NCBI GenBank assembly: GCA_018712915.1
Contig: DVGC01000001.1
Span: 103,264 to 167,263 of the forward strand
DNA from: Candidatus Copromonas faecavium (nom. illeg.)
Lineage (GTDB): Bacteria > Bacillota > Clostridia > Lachnospirales > Lachnospiraceae
Direction: 5' to 3'
DNA length: 64,000 nt
Positions 52,105-61,595 of this stretch are shown here, piece after piece (the first letter of the stretch is position 1; every line of letters starts with the position of its first letter). The notes beneath the pieces are model-generated. The model did no database searches. It saw nothing but the letters and a program-made list of their open reading frames with translations, and was not told where the DNA came from. The position numbers and the translations under genes are program-made.

Positions 52105-53014
52105 CCAAGTCACCTCCTCTCTGTCTTAAATGGCTCAGCGTATATCCCTGATCCAAAGATTTTCTTAACAGCTCCCTGCGCACATCGCAGGAAGACCGGA
52201 CCACATAAAACTCGCCCTGATGCTCCACCTGCCGGACATTTCCCAGGCTCTTTAATACAGCTTCAAAACCGCCGTCATCCGGAATGGCCGCCGTCTCCAG
52301 CACATAGTTGTCTTCCTGCTGAACCTGACGGGCCAGCTCATCAATCTTTCCGCAGGCAATCAGCTTTCCGTCTACAAACAGTCCCACACGATCGCAGATT
52401 TGCTGCACCTGGTACAGCTGATGGGAAGAAATCAGGATGGTGCGCCCGTCTTCCGTCGACAGCCTGCGGATCAGATCCATCAGCTCCCGCATACCTTCCG
52501 GGTCAATGCCAAGCGTCGGTTCATCCATGATAACCACCTTGGGATCTTTCACCAGTACATCTGCAATACCCAGCCTCTGTTTCATACCCCGTGAATAGGT
52601 TCCGGTCTTTTTGTCGGCAGCTTCGCTCATGCCGACCCGTTCCAGAAGGCTGTTAATCCTCTCCTCCAGAAGCGGTCCGGACAGCCCGTTGAGGCGGCCT
52701 GTGAATCTTAAGTTTTCCCGGCCTGTCATATCCGGGTAAAAGCCCATCTGATCCGGAAGATAGCCCACCATGCTCTTAATTCCGATGGGCTCTCTGGTAC
52801 AGTCCATCCCGTTGATGCCGGCGGTTCCGGCTGTCGGCTCCGTAAGTCCAAGAAGCATCAGGATTGTTGTGGTTTTCCCGGCGCCATTGGGTCCCAGGAG
52901 TCCGAAAATTTCTCCCTGAACAATATCCAGATTCAGTTCGGACACGGCAGTTTTCTCACCATAGCATTTCGTAAGCCCCTCCGTATGTATGATGATCCGT
53001 TCCATCCTCTCCAT
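52004..53014 (-). CDS. ABC transporter ATP-binding protein
   Basis: This 336-aa protein has Walker A GPNGAGKTTTI near residues 39-49, signature YSRGMKQRLGIA, Walker B VVIMDEPTLGID, and a switch His in ISSHQLYQVQ. A C-terminal extension (residues about 220-336) resembles that of drug and lantibiotic-type exporters. The ATG at 53014 follows AAGGAGG. The last ~30 codons overlap the permease gene. It lies 30 bp after the NEW3-domain gene. Confidence 0.94.
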   Translation of the reverse strand: MERMERIIIHTEGLTKCYGEKTAVSELNLDIVQGEIFGLLGPNGAGKTTTILMLLGLTEPTAGTAGINGMDCTREPIGIKSMVGYLPDQMGFYPDMTGRENLRFTGRLNGLSGPLLEERINSLLERVGMSEAADKKTGTYSRGMKQRLGIADVLVKDPKVVIMDEPTLGIDPEGMRELMDLIRRLSTEDGRTILISSHQLYQVQQICDRVGLFVDGKLIACGKIDELARQVQQEDNYVLETAAIPDDGGFEAVLKSLGNVRQVEHQGEFYVVRSSCDVRRELLRKSLDQGYTLSHLRQRGGDLDEIYRRYFEKADGEAGENRGKGKITAFRNRKND

Positions 53015-53044
53015 GGAGATTCCTCCTTTCCGGTCATCAGACGC

Positions 53045-54244
53045 CTACCGCCGTCCATATTTTTTAAACACATAGCCAAGCCCTCCGGCCACACAGAGGA
53101 TAATCCCAATGGCTATAAAGCCCCAGACGGTCTGAGTCTTGACGGAAACCCGGAATTCCGCGCTGTCGGATGTTTCATCTGTTCTGGCTGTAAAGGTGGC
53201 GGCATAGTCTCCGGTGATAGCGTCAGAAGAGGGTTCCACATGGGCAATCACTTCTGTTGTGCTGCCTGCGGCAATGGATTCAATGGTATTGTTCTCCAGA
53301 TCATAAGTCACGGTCCATCCGGAAGGCGCGCTGCAATTGACAGATACGTTTTCCAGATCCACATTTCCCGTATTGGTAACGCTTAATGTCACGTCTGATT
53401 CCTGTCCCGCATGCGCGTCAAAGCTCAGCCGTCCATCCGGAGTACTCACGGAAATTCCATAGGTTCCCGTAATATTGACCGTCAAATCCTGGCTCAGCGT
53501 CTCCTCCGCCGATACGGCACTGACAGAAATGGTGTATTCTCCTGCTTCCACCTGATCCGGTGTCGTCACATCCACCGTGATTCCCTGGCTGGCGCCGGAT
53601 TCCACATCGATTCCTGCCACAGTTGTGGATTCTCCGGAAGGCGTAAAGCTGACATTCCATCCGGAAGGCGCATTGGCTGACAGGCTGTAATTCTGGGTCT
53701 TTAAATCATTATTAATCAGCGTGGTGGAAAAGCTGAAATCGGTTCCTGATGAGCCCTCCTGGCTGGGATACTCCGAAGTAAAACTGCCCCGTCCGGCCTG
53801 GGCTTCGCTGGCCGTCAATGCAATATCCAGCCGATCTGAGGCAGCTCCGGAAGAAGCGGCAACCTGAACATAATAAGTTCCCTCGCTCAGTTCATCCGGA
53901 ACCGTCAGTCTTAACGTCAGCTGCGCCGCGTCCTCCCCGGAATCCGCATAGACCTGGCTCACCTCATACGTATCTCCCTGAAGGTAGCCGTCCCAGCCTT
54001 CCGGCAGAGAAGACAAGGAAACGTCCACATTGGCGGAACCTCCCGTCAGATTGTCAATGGTTACAGGAATGCTCAGGCTGTCGCCCGGATCTACAGAGAT
54101 TCCGGGATACTGGGTATGCAGCTCCAGGCCGCCGTCCGCACGGGCCGGGAAGGTCATAAAGAGACCCATGGCAGCTGCCGCGGCAAACGCCGCAAAGGCC
54201 ATCCGTTTTTTTACAGGACTTGCCAGTCCTACTGCTCGTTTCAT
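53045..54244 (-). CDS. NEW3-domain exported membrane protein of an ABC transporter operon
   Basis: This 399-aa protein has a signal peptide (MKRAVGLASPVKKRMAFAAF, cleavage near PARA-DG), three Ig-like NEW3 repeats (each with G-Y/D-Y-x-x-V/T and SAPSGWNV- or LPEGWDG-like turns) and one C-terminal TM helix (FIAIGIILCVAGGLGYVF). It probably projects from the membrane. Proteins of this type (COG1470) often accompany ABC-2 exporters; their exact role is unclear. The ATG at 54244 follows AAGGAGG; the ORF-track start 57 codons upstream adds non-family sequence. It is the first gene of the five-gene unit. Confidence 0.88.
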   Translation of the reverse strand: MKRAVGLASPVKKRMAFAAFAAAAAMGLFMTFPARADGGLELHTQYPGISVDPGDSLSIPVTIDNLTGGSANVDVSLSSLPEGWDGYLQGDTYEVSQVYADSGEDAAQLTLRLTVPDELSEGTYYVQVAASSGAASDRLDIALTASEAQAGRGSFTSEYPSQEGSSGTDFSFSTTLINNDLKTQNYSLSANAPSGWNVSFTPSGESTTVAGIDVESGASQGITVDVTTPDQVEAGEYTISVSAVSAEETLSQDLTVNITGTYGISVSTPDGRLSFDAHAGQESDVTLSVTNTGNVDLENVSVNCSAPSGWTVTYDLENNTIESIAAGSTTEVIAHVEPSSDAITGDYAATFTARTDETSDSAEFRVSVKTQTVWGFIAIGIILCVAGGLGYVFKKYGRR

Positions 54245-54490
54245 AATTTCCTCCTTCTTCCGCCCTTTTCCTGACCTGGCCGGCTGCCGCATCCTGCCGG
54301 CAGGCTGAGCGGAATTTCTTTGCTTTTTTCTCCTTTTCATCATACACAAGAAACCTTTAATGAACCTGTAATTTTCTTGAAAGAATTGTGAAACGGCCGT
54401 CACACTCTCCGTCATCTGAAATTTCCCGTTTTTCTTTCATAGCTCCATTGCTTTCACGCTTTAGCTCAACGAAGTGTTTTCCATGAAATG

Positions 54491-54549
54491 AAAACCATCC
54501 TTCTGCATCGCCTTTTCCAAGAACTCTTTCGACACAGAAGGATGGTTTT
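54491..54549. terminator. Terminator after the nucleoside hydrolase gene
   Basis: AAAACCATCCTTCTG and CAGAAGGATGGTTTT form a perfect 15-bp stem around a 29-base loop, starting 9 bp after the hydrolase stop codon. The A/T-rich arm ends can serve either strand. The rest of 54245-54557 carries the upstream region of the NEW3 operon; I see no clear promoter. Confidence 0.75.
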
Positions 54550-54557
54550 CTATTTTA

Positions 54558-55490
54558 TCAGCTGTACATCCGCACACATTCTTCTACCAGATCCCAGAAT
54601 CTGGCCGTATCAATTCCGACTCCCACTTTCGCATTGGGTTTCTTTCCCGTTACTCCCAGCTCATCGCAGACCGTTCTGCCGTAACAGGGGCCCTCATGAA
54701 CGTCCACTTCCACATACATTTCCTTTAACTTCATGCATTCCGGATCAATGAGATAACCGATGCAGGTGGCATCATGAACCGGCCCTCCGGCCAGGCCGTA
54801 GGCAGTATGCTGGGTTTTCAAGGTAAAGTTCATAATATCCGCAAACAGCCGGCCGGCCGTATTGCCTACCTGCTCCATGCGGGCAATGACGTCCGCAGTG
54901 CAGACTGTCTGGTTGGTCAGATCCAGCCCCATCATCACAATCGGCACGCCGGAGGTAAAGACAACCCTTGCTGCCTCCGGATCCGCATACACATTAAATT
55001 CTGCCGACGGGGTCACATTTCCTGTTCCATAAGCGCCTCCCATCAGGACAATCTCCCTGATTTTCGATACAATGGCCGGTTCCATCCGCATGGCAACGGC
55101 AATGTTGGTCAGCGGTCCCACCGGCACCAGCGTAATATCTCCATCTGAAGCCATCAGCGTATCAATAATATAGGAAACCGCGTGAACCGGTTCCTGCTTT
55201 TTTGTCAGAGGCTCAAATACCGGGCCGTCCAGACCGCTCTCTCCGTGAATATCGGCTGCCACAATCTGTTCCCGCATGATGGGTCTCGGCATTCCGGCAT
55301 AGACAGGCACGTCAATTCCCAGCTTCTGGCAGACATTCAGTCCGTTGACCAGGGTCTTGTCCAACGTCTGATTTCCTGCAACAATGGTGATTCCCAGAAG
55401 TTCGATGGCCGGGTGCTTTGCCGCCATCATCATGGCAATGGCGTCATCATGTCCCGGATCACAGTCCAAAATAATTTTTCTTTTCTCCAT
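54558..55490 (-). CDS. Inosine-uridine-preferring (ribo)nucleoside hydrolase family protein
   Basis: This 310-aa enzyme has the Ca2+-binding [12 protein letters not shown] motif near residues 9-20, a [13 protein letters not shown] motif, a [11 protein letters not shown] segment and a conserved [15 protein letters not shown] histidine-aspartate site near 235. It cleaves nucleosides to base and ribose. It is divergent from a YeiL-like Crp/Fnr regulator; in E. coli yeiL lies next to the nucleoside hydrolase gene rihB, so the pair suggests nucleoside scavenging under regulator control. A palindrome lies in the shared gap. Confidence 0.93.
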   Translation of the reverse strand: MEKRKIILDCDPGHDDAIAMMMAAKHPAIELLGITIVAGNQTLDKTLVNGLNVCQKLGIDVPVYAGMPRPIMREQIVAADIHGESGLDGPVFEPLTKKQEPVHAVSYIIDTLMASDGDITLVPVGPLTNIAVAMRMEPAIVSKIREIVLMGGAYGTGNVTPSAEFNVYADPEAARVVFTSGVPIVMMGLDLTNQTVCTADVIARMEQVGNTAGRLFADIMNFTLKTQHTAYGLAGGPVHDATCIGYLIDPECMKLKEMYVEVDVHEGPCYGRTVCDELGVTGKKPNAKVGVGIDTARFWDLVEECVRMYS

Positions 55491-55602
55491 TCTTTCTTTT
55501 CCTCCTCACAATACCGGCAGCCATACGGAACCTGAGCCGGACATCCGCCTGCAGGCGAAACCGCATCCGCTGCTTGTCCTTTTCCCTCCGGTATCTTCAT
55601 AA

Positions 55603-55630
55603 TTGCATTATAACGGAATTCTGTTATACT
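55603..55630 (+). promoter_or_regulatory. Promoter with overlapping 20-bp palindrome for the YeiL-like regulator
   Basis: TTGCAT (55603-55608), 16-bp spacer, TATACT (55625-55630). The spacer is filled by TATAACGGAATTCTGTTATA (55609-55628), a near-perfect palindrome centred on GAATTC. It also overlaps a TATAAT on the minus strand, so one site could control both divergent genes. Confidence 0.75.
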
Positions 55631-55688
55631 GAATATGAGAAATCTCACAGTTTGTATGAAGAAATGAAAAACAGAGGAGAACACCCAA

Positions 55689-56381
55689 ATGAAGGAAATC
55701 AACGATCGTCAAATGTTTCAGGAACTGGCCCGTTCCTCCGGCTATGCCAGCCAGTTTTCCATGGACGTCCTGCCGGAAAGCAGGCTTCTGTCTGCCGATT
55801 CCGGTGACAGTATCATAAAAGAGGGAATCCGACCGGACTCCCTCTACTATCTCTGCCGGGGAAGAGCCAAGCTTTACCTGACCCACCCCAACGGCAAAAT
55901 CTCTTTCATTGATTTTCTCCAGGCTCCTTGTTTCATCGGCGAAATGGAGCTGCTGGACGATACCCATGAAGCCAGAGCCGTCCAGGCCATCAGCCAGTGC
56001 TGGCTCTTTTCCCTGCCTGCCGCATCATTCCGCAGTCAATTACTAAACGACACGGTCTTTCTCCGGAATATCTGCCTTCTCCTGGGACCGAAAAATCAGC
56101 GAAACATTATTTCCGCTTCCCGCAACCAATCCTTTCCTCTGGCCAACCGCCTGGCCGCCTTCCTTCTGCTGGCCCAGAACCATGGATTTTACAGAGAAAA
56201 GCATACGGCTGCCGCCGAGTACCTAGGCGTATCCTACCGCCATCTTCTCTATGTCCTGGCCGATTTCTGTAAAAAGGGCTGCTTAAGAAAAGAAGGCAGA
56301 GGATACCGGCTGACCAATGAAGACGTCCTTTTGGCCATGGCCAGGGAAATGGAGCCGGAATGGCCGGAGCATGACCGGTGA
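55689..56381 (+). CDS. Crp/Fnr-family transcriptional regulator, YeiL-like
   Basis: This 230-aa protein has a cyclic-nucleotide-binding-like beta-roll (about 30-130, with GDSIIKEGIRPDSLYYLCRGRAKLY and FIGEMELL), a dimer helix, and a winged HTH with AEYLGVSYRHLLYVLADF as the recognition region. It lacks an obvious four-cysteine FNR iron-sulfur cluster. It resembles E. coli YeiL and, like it, sits beside a nucleoside hydrolase gene. It probably regulates itself and the hydrolase through the palindrome in its promoter. Confidence 0.88.
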   Translation: MKEINDRQMFQELARSSGYASQFSMDVLPESRLLSADSGDSIIKEGIRPDSLYYLCRGRAKLYLTHPNGKISFIDFLQAPCFIGEMELLDDTHEARAVQAISQCWLFSLPAASFRSQLLNDTVFLRNICLLLGPKNQRNIISASRNQSFPLANRLAAFLLLAQNHGFYREKHTAAAEYLGVSYRHLLYVLADFCKKGCLRKEGRGYRLTNEDVLLAMAREMEPEWPEHDR

Positions 56382-56405
56382 GGCTTTGCAGGAAATCCGA
56401 TGTTC

Positions 56406-58520
56406 TTACCAGATTTCGGGCATGCTCTCTTCGTACATTCCGTCTCCTTCTTCAATGCCGTAAAGCTCCCGAAATTCCGGCTGCGCAGAAAGGACGGCAT
56501 TGACACGGATTTCATCAGGAGAATGTACATCAATTGCAATCAGCATGGAGAGATATTCCTCACGCGCTTTTGACGCCCATATTGTGGCATAAGATTCATA
56601 AACCTGCTCCAAGTCATAGCCTTCTGCTTCTGCAATCTCTGTAATGCAGGAAACGCCTCCCAAATCAGCGATATTTTCTGATACCGTCTGCTCGCCGTTC
56701 ACCTGTTTTCCATTCACCTCCATTCCGTCATAATAAGCAATCACCTGCTCTGCAAGAGACTGGAAGCTTTCTCTATCCTCCTGTGTCCACCAGTCTCTCA
56801 GATTTCCCTGCTCGTCATACATTGCCCCATTATTGTCAAACGCATGGGTAATTTCATGTCCAATCACGGCTCCAATTCCGCCCAGATTTTCCTCAATGGA
56901 AGCCTCCGGATCATAAAACGGAGCCTGGAGGATGCCCGCAAGAATGTTGATGCTGTTGTTTGAAGGATCGTAATAAGCATTGATGGTCTGCGGTGTATCC
57001 GGCCAGAGCGTCTTGTCCACCAGCTCATTCCTTGTCGCAAATTCATAGTCCACGGCTGCCTTGTGTATTTTCAGATAATTATCAATATATGTTCCGTTTT
57101 CCTCCGGCGCATCCAGCAAGACCTCATATCTGTCCTGCGGCCATGTCTCCGGATGGCCGATTCGGACATCAAGACTCTCAAGTTTTTTCTTTGCCTCCTC
57201 TTTCGTCTCCTCTCCCATCCAGTCCAGAGCATCAATGCGCTGGCCAAACACTCGGATGACCTGGTCAACAATGGATGCCACATTCTCTGTTGTCTCCTCA
57301 GAGTAGTATCTGCCGCAGTACAGTCTTCCGCATTCAAATCCCAGCACATTCTGAACGCTGCTTATCATAGCTTCTTCAAAGGGCGTCTCCTCCTCATTAC
57401 CCATGGCTGTCATCTGATACTCTGTATATGCGGCGTAGCTTTCCATATCCAGGTACATACTGAGATCCTTATGAGCACACAGCTTCACATACTGCTTCAG
57501 CATAGGGAGATTCTCTTCCGTCAGCATTTCCCCCATGGTTCTGACTTTTTCCGGTTGGGACACAATTGCCTGTTCATCCGCTCCAATGCCGAAAATCTCT
57601 TCTATCATTTCGGAAGTAACCTTTCCGGAAAATAATTCTTCTACCTCCGATATTGTAAAAAGGTGATAGGTCTTTGAAGGATCATAAAGATCCGCCTGGG
57701 AAAGCGATTTCTCTGCAAGCACCTTCATCAGAGAAACCGTATCCTGTACAACTGCGTCTGCTTCCGTTTCGGAATATCCTTCGATCATACAAAGTTCCCT
57801 TAAATATTTCTCATAGGCAGATACATGCTTCTGATTGGATTCATCATCAGAAAACCAGATCTCCCGCTGCAGCCCGCAGTCGCCTCCATCCACCACCGGC
57901 ATTTTGACAGAGGAATTTTCATAATCGCTTCCGATTGAAAGGCCAAAAACAGAGAACATTCCATAGTCTCTCCCAAACTGCATGCTGGTCCGAAGCAATT
58001 CATCCACAGTTTCCGCAGCATCCACTTTCTCAAAAAAAGCGGACACCGTTTCTCCAAATCCATTCTGATTCCGGCTTTCTTCGTCCATTCCAGTCAGATA
58101 AAGCGCGCGGATATTGCTCTCATCACTTCCCTTTTCAAATTCCGTACCTTCAGAAATTTCCTGAATCAGACCGGTCATTCGCTCTTTTACCTGATCATCT
58201 AATATGCTGAACCAGCTTTTTGAATTTTCGTCGGGTTCGATCTCCCAGCCGGCAAGCAGCTCACCGTTTACCGCCTTATAATAGTTGTCCTTCATCTCTG
58301 CCTGCTCTGAGCCGCTTTGAGCGCCTTCAGTTCCGGGAGCTTCCGCACCGCCGCTCTGGGTGCCTGGGAGCTCAGATGTCTCCGCAGCACGCTCCGTTTC
58401 CGGCAGGTTTTCTGCAGCACATGCCGTAAGGCCAAAGGATAGAGCCAAAAGCATGAGAAATGCTGCCGGCTTCCCTATCCTTGCTCCGGCCTGTACAAAT
58501 CTTTGATATCGTTTTTTCAT
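56406..58520 (-). CDS. M13-family (PepO/neprilysin-like) zinc metallopeptidase lipoprotein
   Basis: This 704-aa protein has a lipoprotein signal with lipobox LTAC (Cys34), an acidic Ser/Gly-rich linker to about residue 75, then the M13 peptidase. The zinc site is GHEITH (His555 and His559) with the third ligand in SENIADLGG (about Glu615). The N-terminal M13 domain begins KDNYYKAVNGELL. Such enzymes cut small peptides outside the cell and may feed peptide fermentation. It ends with EIW rather than the CxxW motif seen in mammalian members. It stands alone. Confidence 0.93.
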   Translation of the reverse strand: MKKRYQRFVQAGARIGKPAAFLMLLALSFGLTACAAENLPETERAAETSELPGTQSGGAEAPGTEGAQSGSEQAEMKDNYYKAVNGELLAGWEIEPDENSKSWFSILDDQVKERMTGLIQEISEGTEFEKGSDESNIRALYLTGMDEESRNQNGFGETVSAFFEKVDAAETVDELLRTSMQFGRDYGMFSVFGLSIGSDYENSSVKMPVVDGGDCGLQREIWFSDDESNQKHVSAYEKYLRELCMIEGYSETEADAVVQDTVSLMKVLAEKSLSQADLYDPSKTYHLFTISEVEELFSGKVTSEMIEEIFGIGADEQAIVSQPEKVRTMGEMLTEENLPMLKQYVKLCAHKDLSMYLDMESYAAYTEYQMTAMGNEEETPFEEAMISSVQNVLGFECGRLYCGRYYSEETTENVASIVDQVIRVFGQRIDALDWMGEETKEEAKKKLESLDVRIGHPETWPQDRYEVLLDAPEENGTYIDNYLKIHKAAVDYEFATRNELVDKTLWPDTPQTINAYYDPSNNSINILAGILQAPFYDPEASIEENLGGIGAVIGHEITHAFDNNGAMYDEQGNLRDWWTQEDRESFQSLAEQVIAYYDGMEVNGKQVNGEQTVSENIADLGGVSCITEIAEAEGYDLEQVYESYATIWASKAREEYLSMLIAIDVHSPDEIRVNAVLSAQPEFRELYGIEEGDGMYEESMPEIW

Positions 58521-58606
58521 AACAGAATTCTCCTTTTATTTTATCATACAATCCTATATCCTGCCGCTATCCGGGTTTTCAAAGAAAATCACCCGGAAAC
58601 ACCGGC

Positions 58607-59950
58607 TCAAAGTTTCTTTAAAAGCCTTCTTCCCAGCGTCAGATATACGGTAATGGAAACAATAGGGCCAATAGTATCCGAAAAAGGTTCGCAGTAGAAA
58701 ATATTTGTGACTCCAACTACCGGAGGGATCAGGAAAACACAGGCAAAATATACCACCTTTCTCCAGGCCGACAGTGCAAAAGCATATTTAAATACCCCCA
58801 TGCCGGTAAACCCGTCTGTAATGGCATACTGAAAAGGAAGAAGGAGCACACCCAGAGTATAGGTTCGGATGATGCGGGCTGTCTGGTCCACATATGCCGG
58901 ATCCCTGGTAAAGATACGGATAAAAATTTCCGGTACCAGCTGGGCCGCCGCAAACATAACCGCGCAGAACACAAATCCCAGAATCATGATATACTTCTGA
59001 GCCAGCCGGATCTTATCCGGCCTCCTGGCCCCGTAATTATATCCCAGTATGGTCTGGGTTCCGCCTGTAATACCGCCAAGAGGCATGGTAATCATGAGCA
59101 TAAAAGACTGAAGAATCGTATTGCAGGAAAGCAGAAGATCCCCCTCCTGCCCGCCGCCGTACTTCGTTATCATCGCATTTAAAGAAATCAGCATGACATT
59201 ATCAAATGCAATAATAAGAAAAGGCGTCAGTCCAAGTTTGCAGACCCCCAGAATATTTTTCTTCTCCGGTCTTTTGATATGGATCCTGAGTGCCGACTTG
59301 CCGGAAAACAGGAAACGGAGCACATAAATGCAGCTTGCAAACTGCGAGATAACAGTGGCCAGTGCCGCCCCCTTTACGTTCATTCCCAGAACAAAGATGA
59401 AGACCGGATCCAGAATAATATTTAAAGCTGCGCCCAGAAGCACCGAACGCATGGCTGTTTTGGAATAGCCCTGACAGATGATAAACTGATTCATTCCGGT
59501 GCTGAGCAGCGCAAACACGGTACCGGAAAGATACCAGCTCATATATTCATCCGCATAGGGAAAAACGGCCTCTGACGCTCCAAACCACCAGAGCAGTCTG
59601 TCCTTTAACAGGAAAGAAACTGCCATCACCAGCACGGAGATCGCGCTTAGCGTCATAAAGCAGTCAGAAAGAACTTTCTCGGCATCTTTTTCCCTGTGCT
59701 GGCCGAGACGAATGCTCACAAGGGGGCCTCCTCCTATTCCAATCAGCGAGGCAAACGCAGAGATCATCGTAAGAATCGGCCCGCAGACCCCCACTCCGGC
59801 CAGCGCCGTTTCTCCTATTACTGCAATATTGCCAATATACATCCGATCTACAATGCTGTAAAGCACGCTGACAAACTGTGCCACCATGCTGGGCAGGGCA
59901 AGCCCGAGAACCAGGCCCTTAATGTCATCAGAATCTAACTGTGTTGTCAT
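58607..59950 (-). CDS. MATE family efflux transporter
   Basis: This 447-aa protein has 12 TM helices and MATE features: LPSMVAQFVSVLYSIVDRMY in helix 1, GIGGGPLVSIRLGQHREKDAE after helix 2, and GTQTILGYNYGARRPDKIR in the second half. The substrate is unknown. It lies 98 bp downstream of a peroxiredoxin gene on the same strand. A GGCCTG...CAGGCC hairpin in that gap has a T-run only in the plus direction, so the two genes may be co-transcribed. Confidence 0.93.
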   Translation of the reverse strand: MTTQLDSDDIKGLVLGLALPSMVAQFVSVLYSIVDRMYIGNIAVIGETALAGVGVCGPILTMISAFASLIGIGGGPLVSIRLGQHREKDAEKVLSDCFMTLSAISVLVMAVSFLLKDRLLWWFGASEAVFPYADEYMSWYLSGTVFALLSTGMNQFIICQGYSKTAMRSVLLGAALNIILDPVFIFVLGMNVKGAALATVISQFASCIYVLRFLFSGKSALRIHIKRPEKKNILGVCKLGLTPFLIIAFDNVMLISLNAMITKYGGGQEGDLLLSCNTILQSFMLMITMPLGGITGGTQTILGYNYGARRPDKIRLAQKYIMILGFVFCAVMFAAAQLVPEIFIRIFTRDPAYVDQTARIIRTYTLGVLLLPFQYAITDGFTGMGVFKYAFALSAWRKVVYFACVFLIPPVVGVTNIFYCEPFSDTIGPIVSITVYLTLGRRLLKKL

Positions 59951-60048
59951 ACTTGAATGCCACTCCCTGGCCTGAACATTCTATTTCAGGCCTTTTTCCT
60001 TGTATCAATTTTCTGTTCCGCAGCAAATTCAGCAGCAGAAGCGAATCT

Positions 60049-60504
60049 TTATGAAAGCTCTTCCAGCATGTTTGCAGGATTTTCTGCGGCTTTCACATTT
60101 CCAAATGCTTTTTCTATCACGCCGTTCTCATCAATCAGATAGGTGCTCCGCACCACACCCATGGAAACTTTACCGTAAGTTTTCTTTTCCTTCCAGACGT
60201 CATACGCTTCGATTACCTTCCGCTCGGGATCCGAAAGCAGGGGAAAAGGCAGACTGTATTTCTCCTGAAACTTTTTATGGGAGGCTGTGGAATCCCTGCT
60301 GATTCCCAGTACAACTGCCCCCTTTTCCTGTATCTGAGGGTAAAGCGCCCCGAAACCGCAGGCCTGTTTCGTGCAGCCCGGCGTCATATCTTTCGGATAA
60401 AAATAAAGAATTACCCTTTTCCCCCTGTAGTCAGAAAGCGAGCGTTCCTTTCCATCCTGATCCGGCAGAGTAAAATCCGGAGCTTTCGTTCCTGTTTCCA
60501 GCAT
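60049..60504 (-). CDS. bcp: Thioredoxin-dependent peroxiredoxin (Bcp/PrxQ type)
   Basis: This 151-aa peroxiredoxin has YFYPKDMTPGCTKQAC, with the peroxidatic Cys in PGCT and a second cysteine five residues later, the PrxQ alpha-type resolving position. The family reduces H2O2 and organic peroxides using thioredoxin. The first ATG is only two bases from GGAGG; the second at 60504 has seven-base spacing and is preferred. It has its own promoter at 60556-60584. Confidence 0.94.
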   Translation of the reverse strand: MLETGTKAPDFTLPDQDGKERSLSDYRGKRVILYFYPKDMTPGCTKQACGFGALYPQIQEKGAVVLGISRDSTASHKKFQEKYSLPFPLLSDPERKVIEAYDVWKEKKTYGKVSMGVVRSTYLIDENGVIEKAFGNVKAAENPANMLEELS

Positions 60505-60555
60505 ATCCATTCCTCCTCGCAGCTGTATTGCTCACATTGATATTTCCGTTTTCCT

Positions 60556-60584
60556 ATTATATCCATACTTCCCTGTCCCGTCAA
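60556..60584 (-). promoter_or_regulatory. Promoter of the peroxiredoxin gene
   Basis: On the minus strand TTGACG, 17 bp, TATAAT. The stretch between this and the next promoter at 60769 holds no gene. Confidence 0.75.
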
Positions 60585-60768
60585 GGAACGTCTCCATTTC
60601 ATGACATATATCTTTATTTCACGCCGCAGCGGACATACGGGCTGCCCATACGCCATGCCTCATTCCGGTATACCCCCATACATCCGCCCGTTATCAGACA
60701 TGTAACAATCCGATACGCAGGCAGCTGTATCCCTGTATGTATGCAAATGTCTGTCCTCATGGTATCAA

Positions 60769-60797
60769 TTGACATCCGTACCGCTCAAAGATATAAT
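60769..60797 (+). promoter_or_regulatory. Consensus promoter of the Crp/Fnr regulator gene
   Basis: TTGACA, 17 bp, TATAAT: a perfect sigma-A promoter about 28 bp before the start codon. Confidence 0.85.
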
Positions 60798-60824
60798 ATT
60801 TTTATGATATGGGGGAAATGTATT

Positions 60825-61493
60825 ATGGATTTTGAACATTGTTTTCCAATATGGAATAAATTAAATCCTGTTCAAAAAAATCGTCTTCTTGGCAGCCTGA
60901 TCACCTGCCAGGTGAACAAAGGTACGATTCTTCACAACGGCAGCAGCGACTGCTCCGGCCTGTTTCTTATCCAGTCCGGGCAGCTCCGGGCTTACATTCT
61001 TTCTGACGAAGGACGCGAAATTACCGTTTACCGCCTGTTTGATCGGGATATGTGTCTCCTTTCTGCCTCCTGCATGATTCATTCCATTCAGTTTGAAATC
61101 ATTATCGAAGCAGAAAAGGATACCAGGTTATGGCTCATCCCCACAGAAACCTACAAAAGCCTCATGGAAGAATCTGCGGCTGCGGCAAACTATACCAATG
61201 AGCTGATGGCCAGCCGTTTCACGGATGTCATGTGGCTCATGGAGCAGATCATGTGGAAGAGCCTTGATAAACGGGTTGCCGCTTTTCTTCTGGAAGAATC
61301 GTCCATCGAAAAAAACAGTGAGCTTAAGATCACTCATGAGACAATCGCAAACCATCTTGGTACTCACCGCGAAGTAATTACCAGAATGCTCCGCTATTTT
61401 CAAAACGAAGGAATGGTCAGACTGTCCAGAGGAACCGTTGTCCTTGTCGACAAAAAGAAACTGGAAGCATTGCAGATGCATAAAAGGGCCTGA
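60825..61493 (+). CDS. Crp/Fnr-family transcriptional regulator with CRP-like recognition helix
   Basis: This 222-aa protein has a beta-roll sensor domain (about 20-120), a dimer helix (SLDKRVAAFLLEESS) and an HTH with HETIANHLGTHREVITRMLR. The R-E-x-x-x-R pattern in the recognition helix matches CRP rather than FNR and predicts a TGTGA half-site. Several cysteines (about positions 6, 28, 43, 75 and 81) could sense redox or bind a ligand. The ATG at 60825 follows GGGGG by nine bases. It converges on a trxA-SDR operon whose promoter carries a TGTGATA-T-TATCACA site. Confidence 0.9.
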   Translation: MDFEHCFPIWNKLNPVQKNRLLGSLITCQVNKGTILHNGSSDCSGLFLIQSGQLRAYILSDEGREITVYRLFDRDMCLLSASCMIHSIQFEIIIEAEKDTRLWLIPTETYKSLMEESAAAANYTNELMASRFTDVMWLMEQIMWKSLDKRVAAFLLEESSIEKNSELKITHETIANHLGTHREVITRMLRYFQNEGMVRLSRGTVVLVDKKKLEALQMHKRA

Positions 61494-61530
61494 GAAAAAC
61501 ATCTGCTTGTTTTTTCTCAGGCCCTTTTTT
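61486..61530. terminator. Bidirectional terminator between the Crp/Fnr gene and trxA
   Basis: GGGCCTGAGAAAAA and TTTTTCTCAGGCCC form a 14-bp stem, followed by TTTTTT on the plus strand; the first arm overlaps the regulator stop codon. Confidence 0.9.
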
Positions 61531-61595
61531 AACCGTCATATTCCTGTTATGTTGCTCTCCCGTCCGTTTTCCGCCGTACAGAATCGTAGGTTTTC

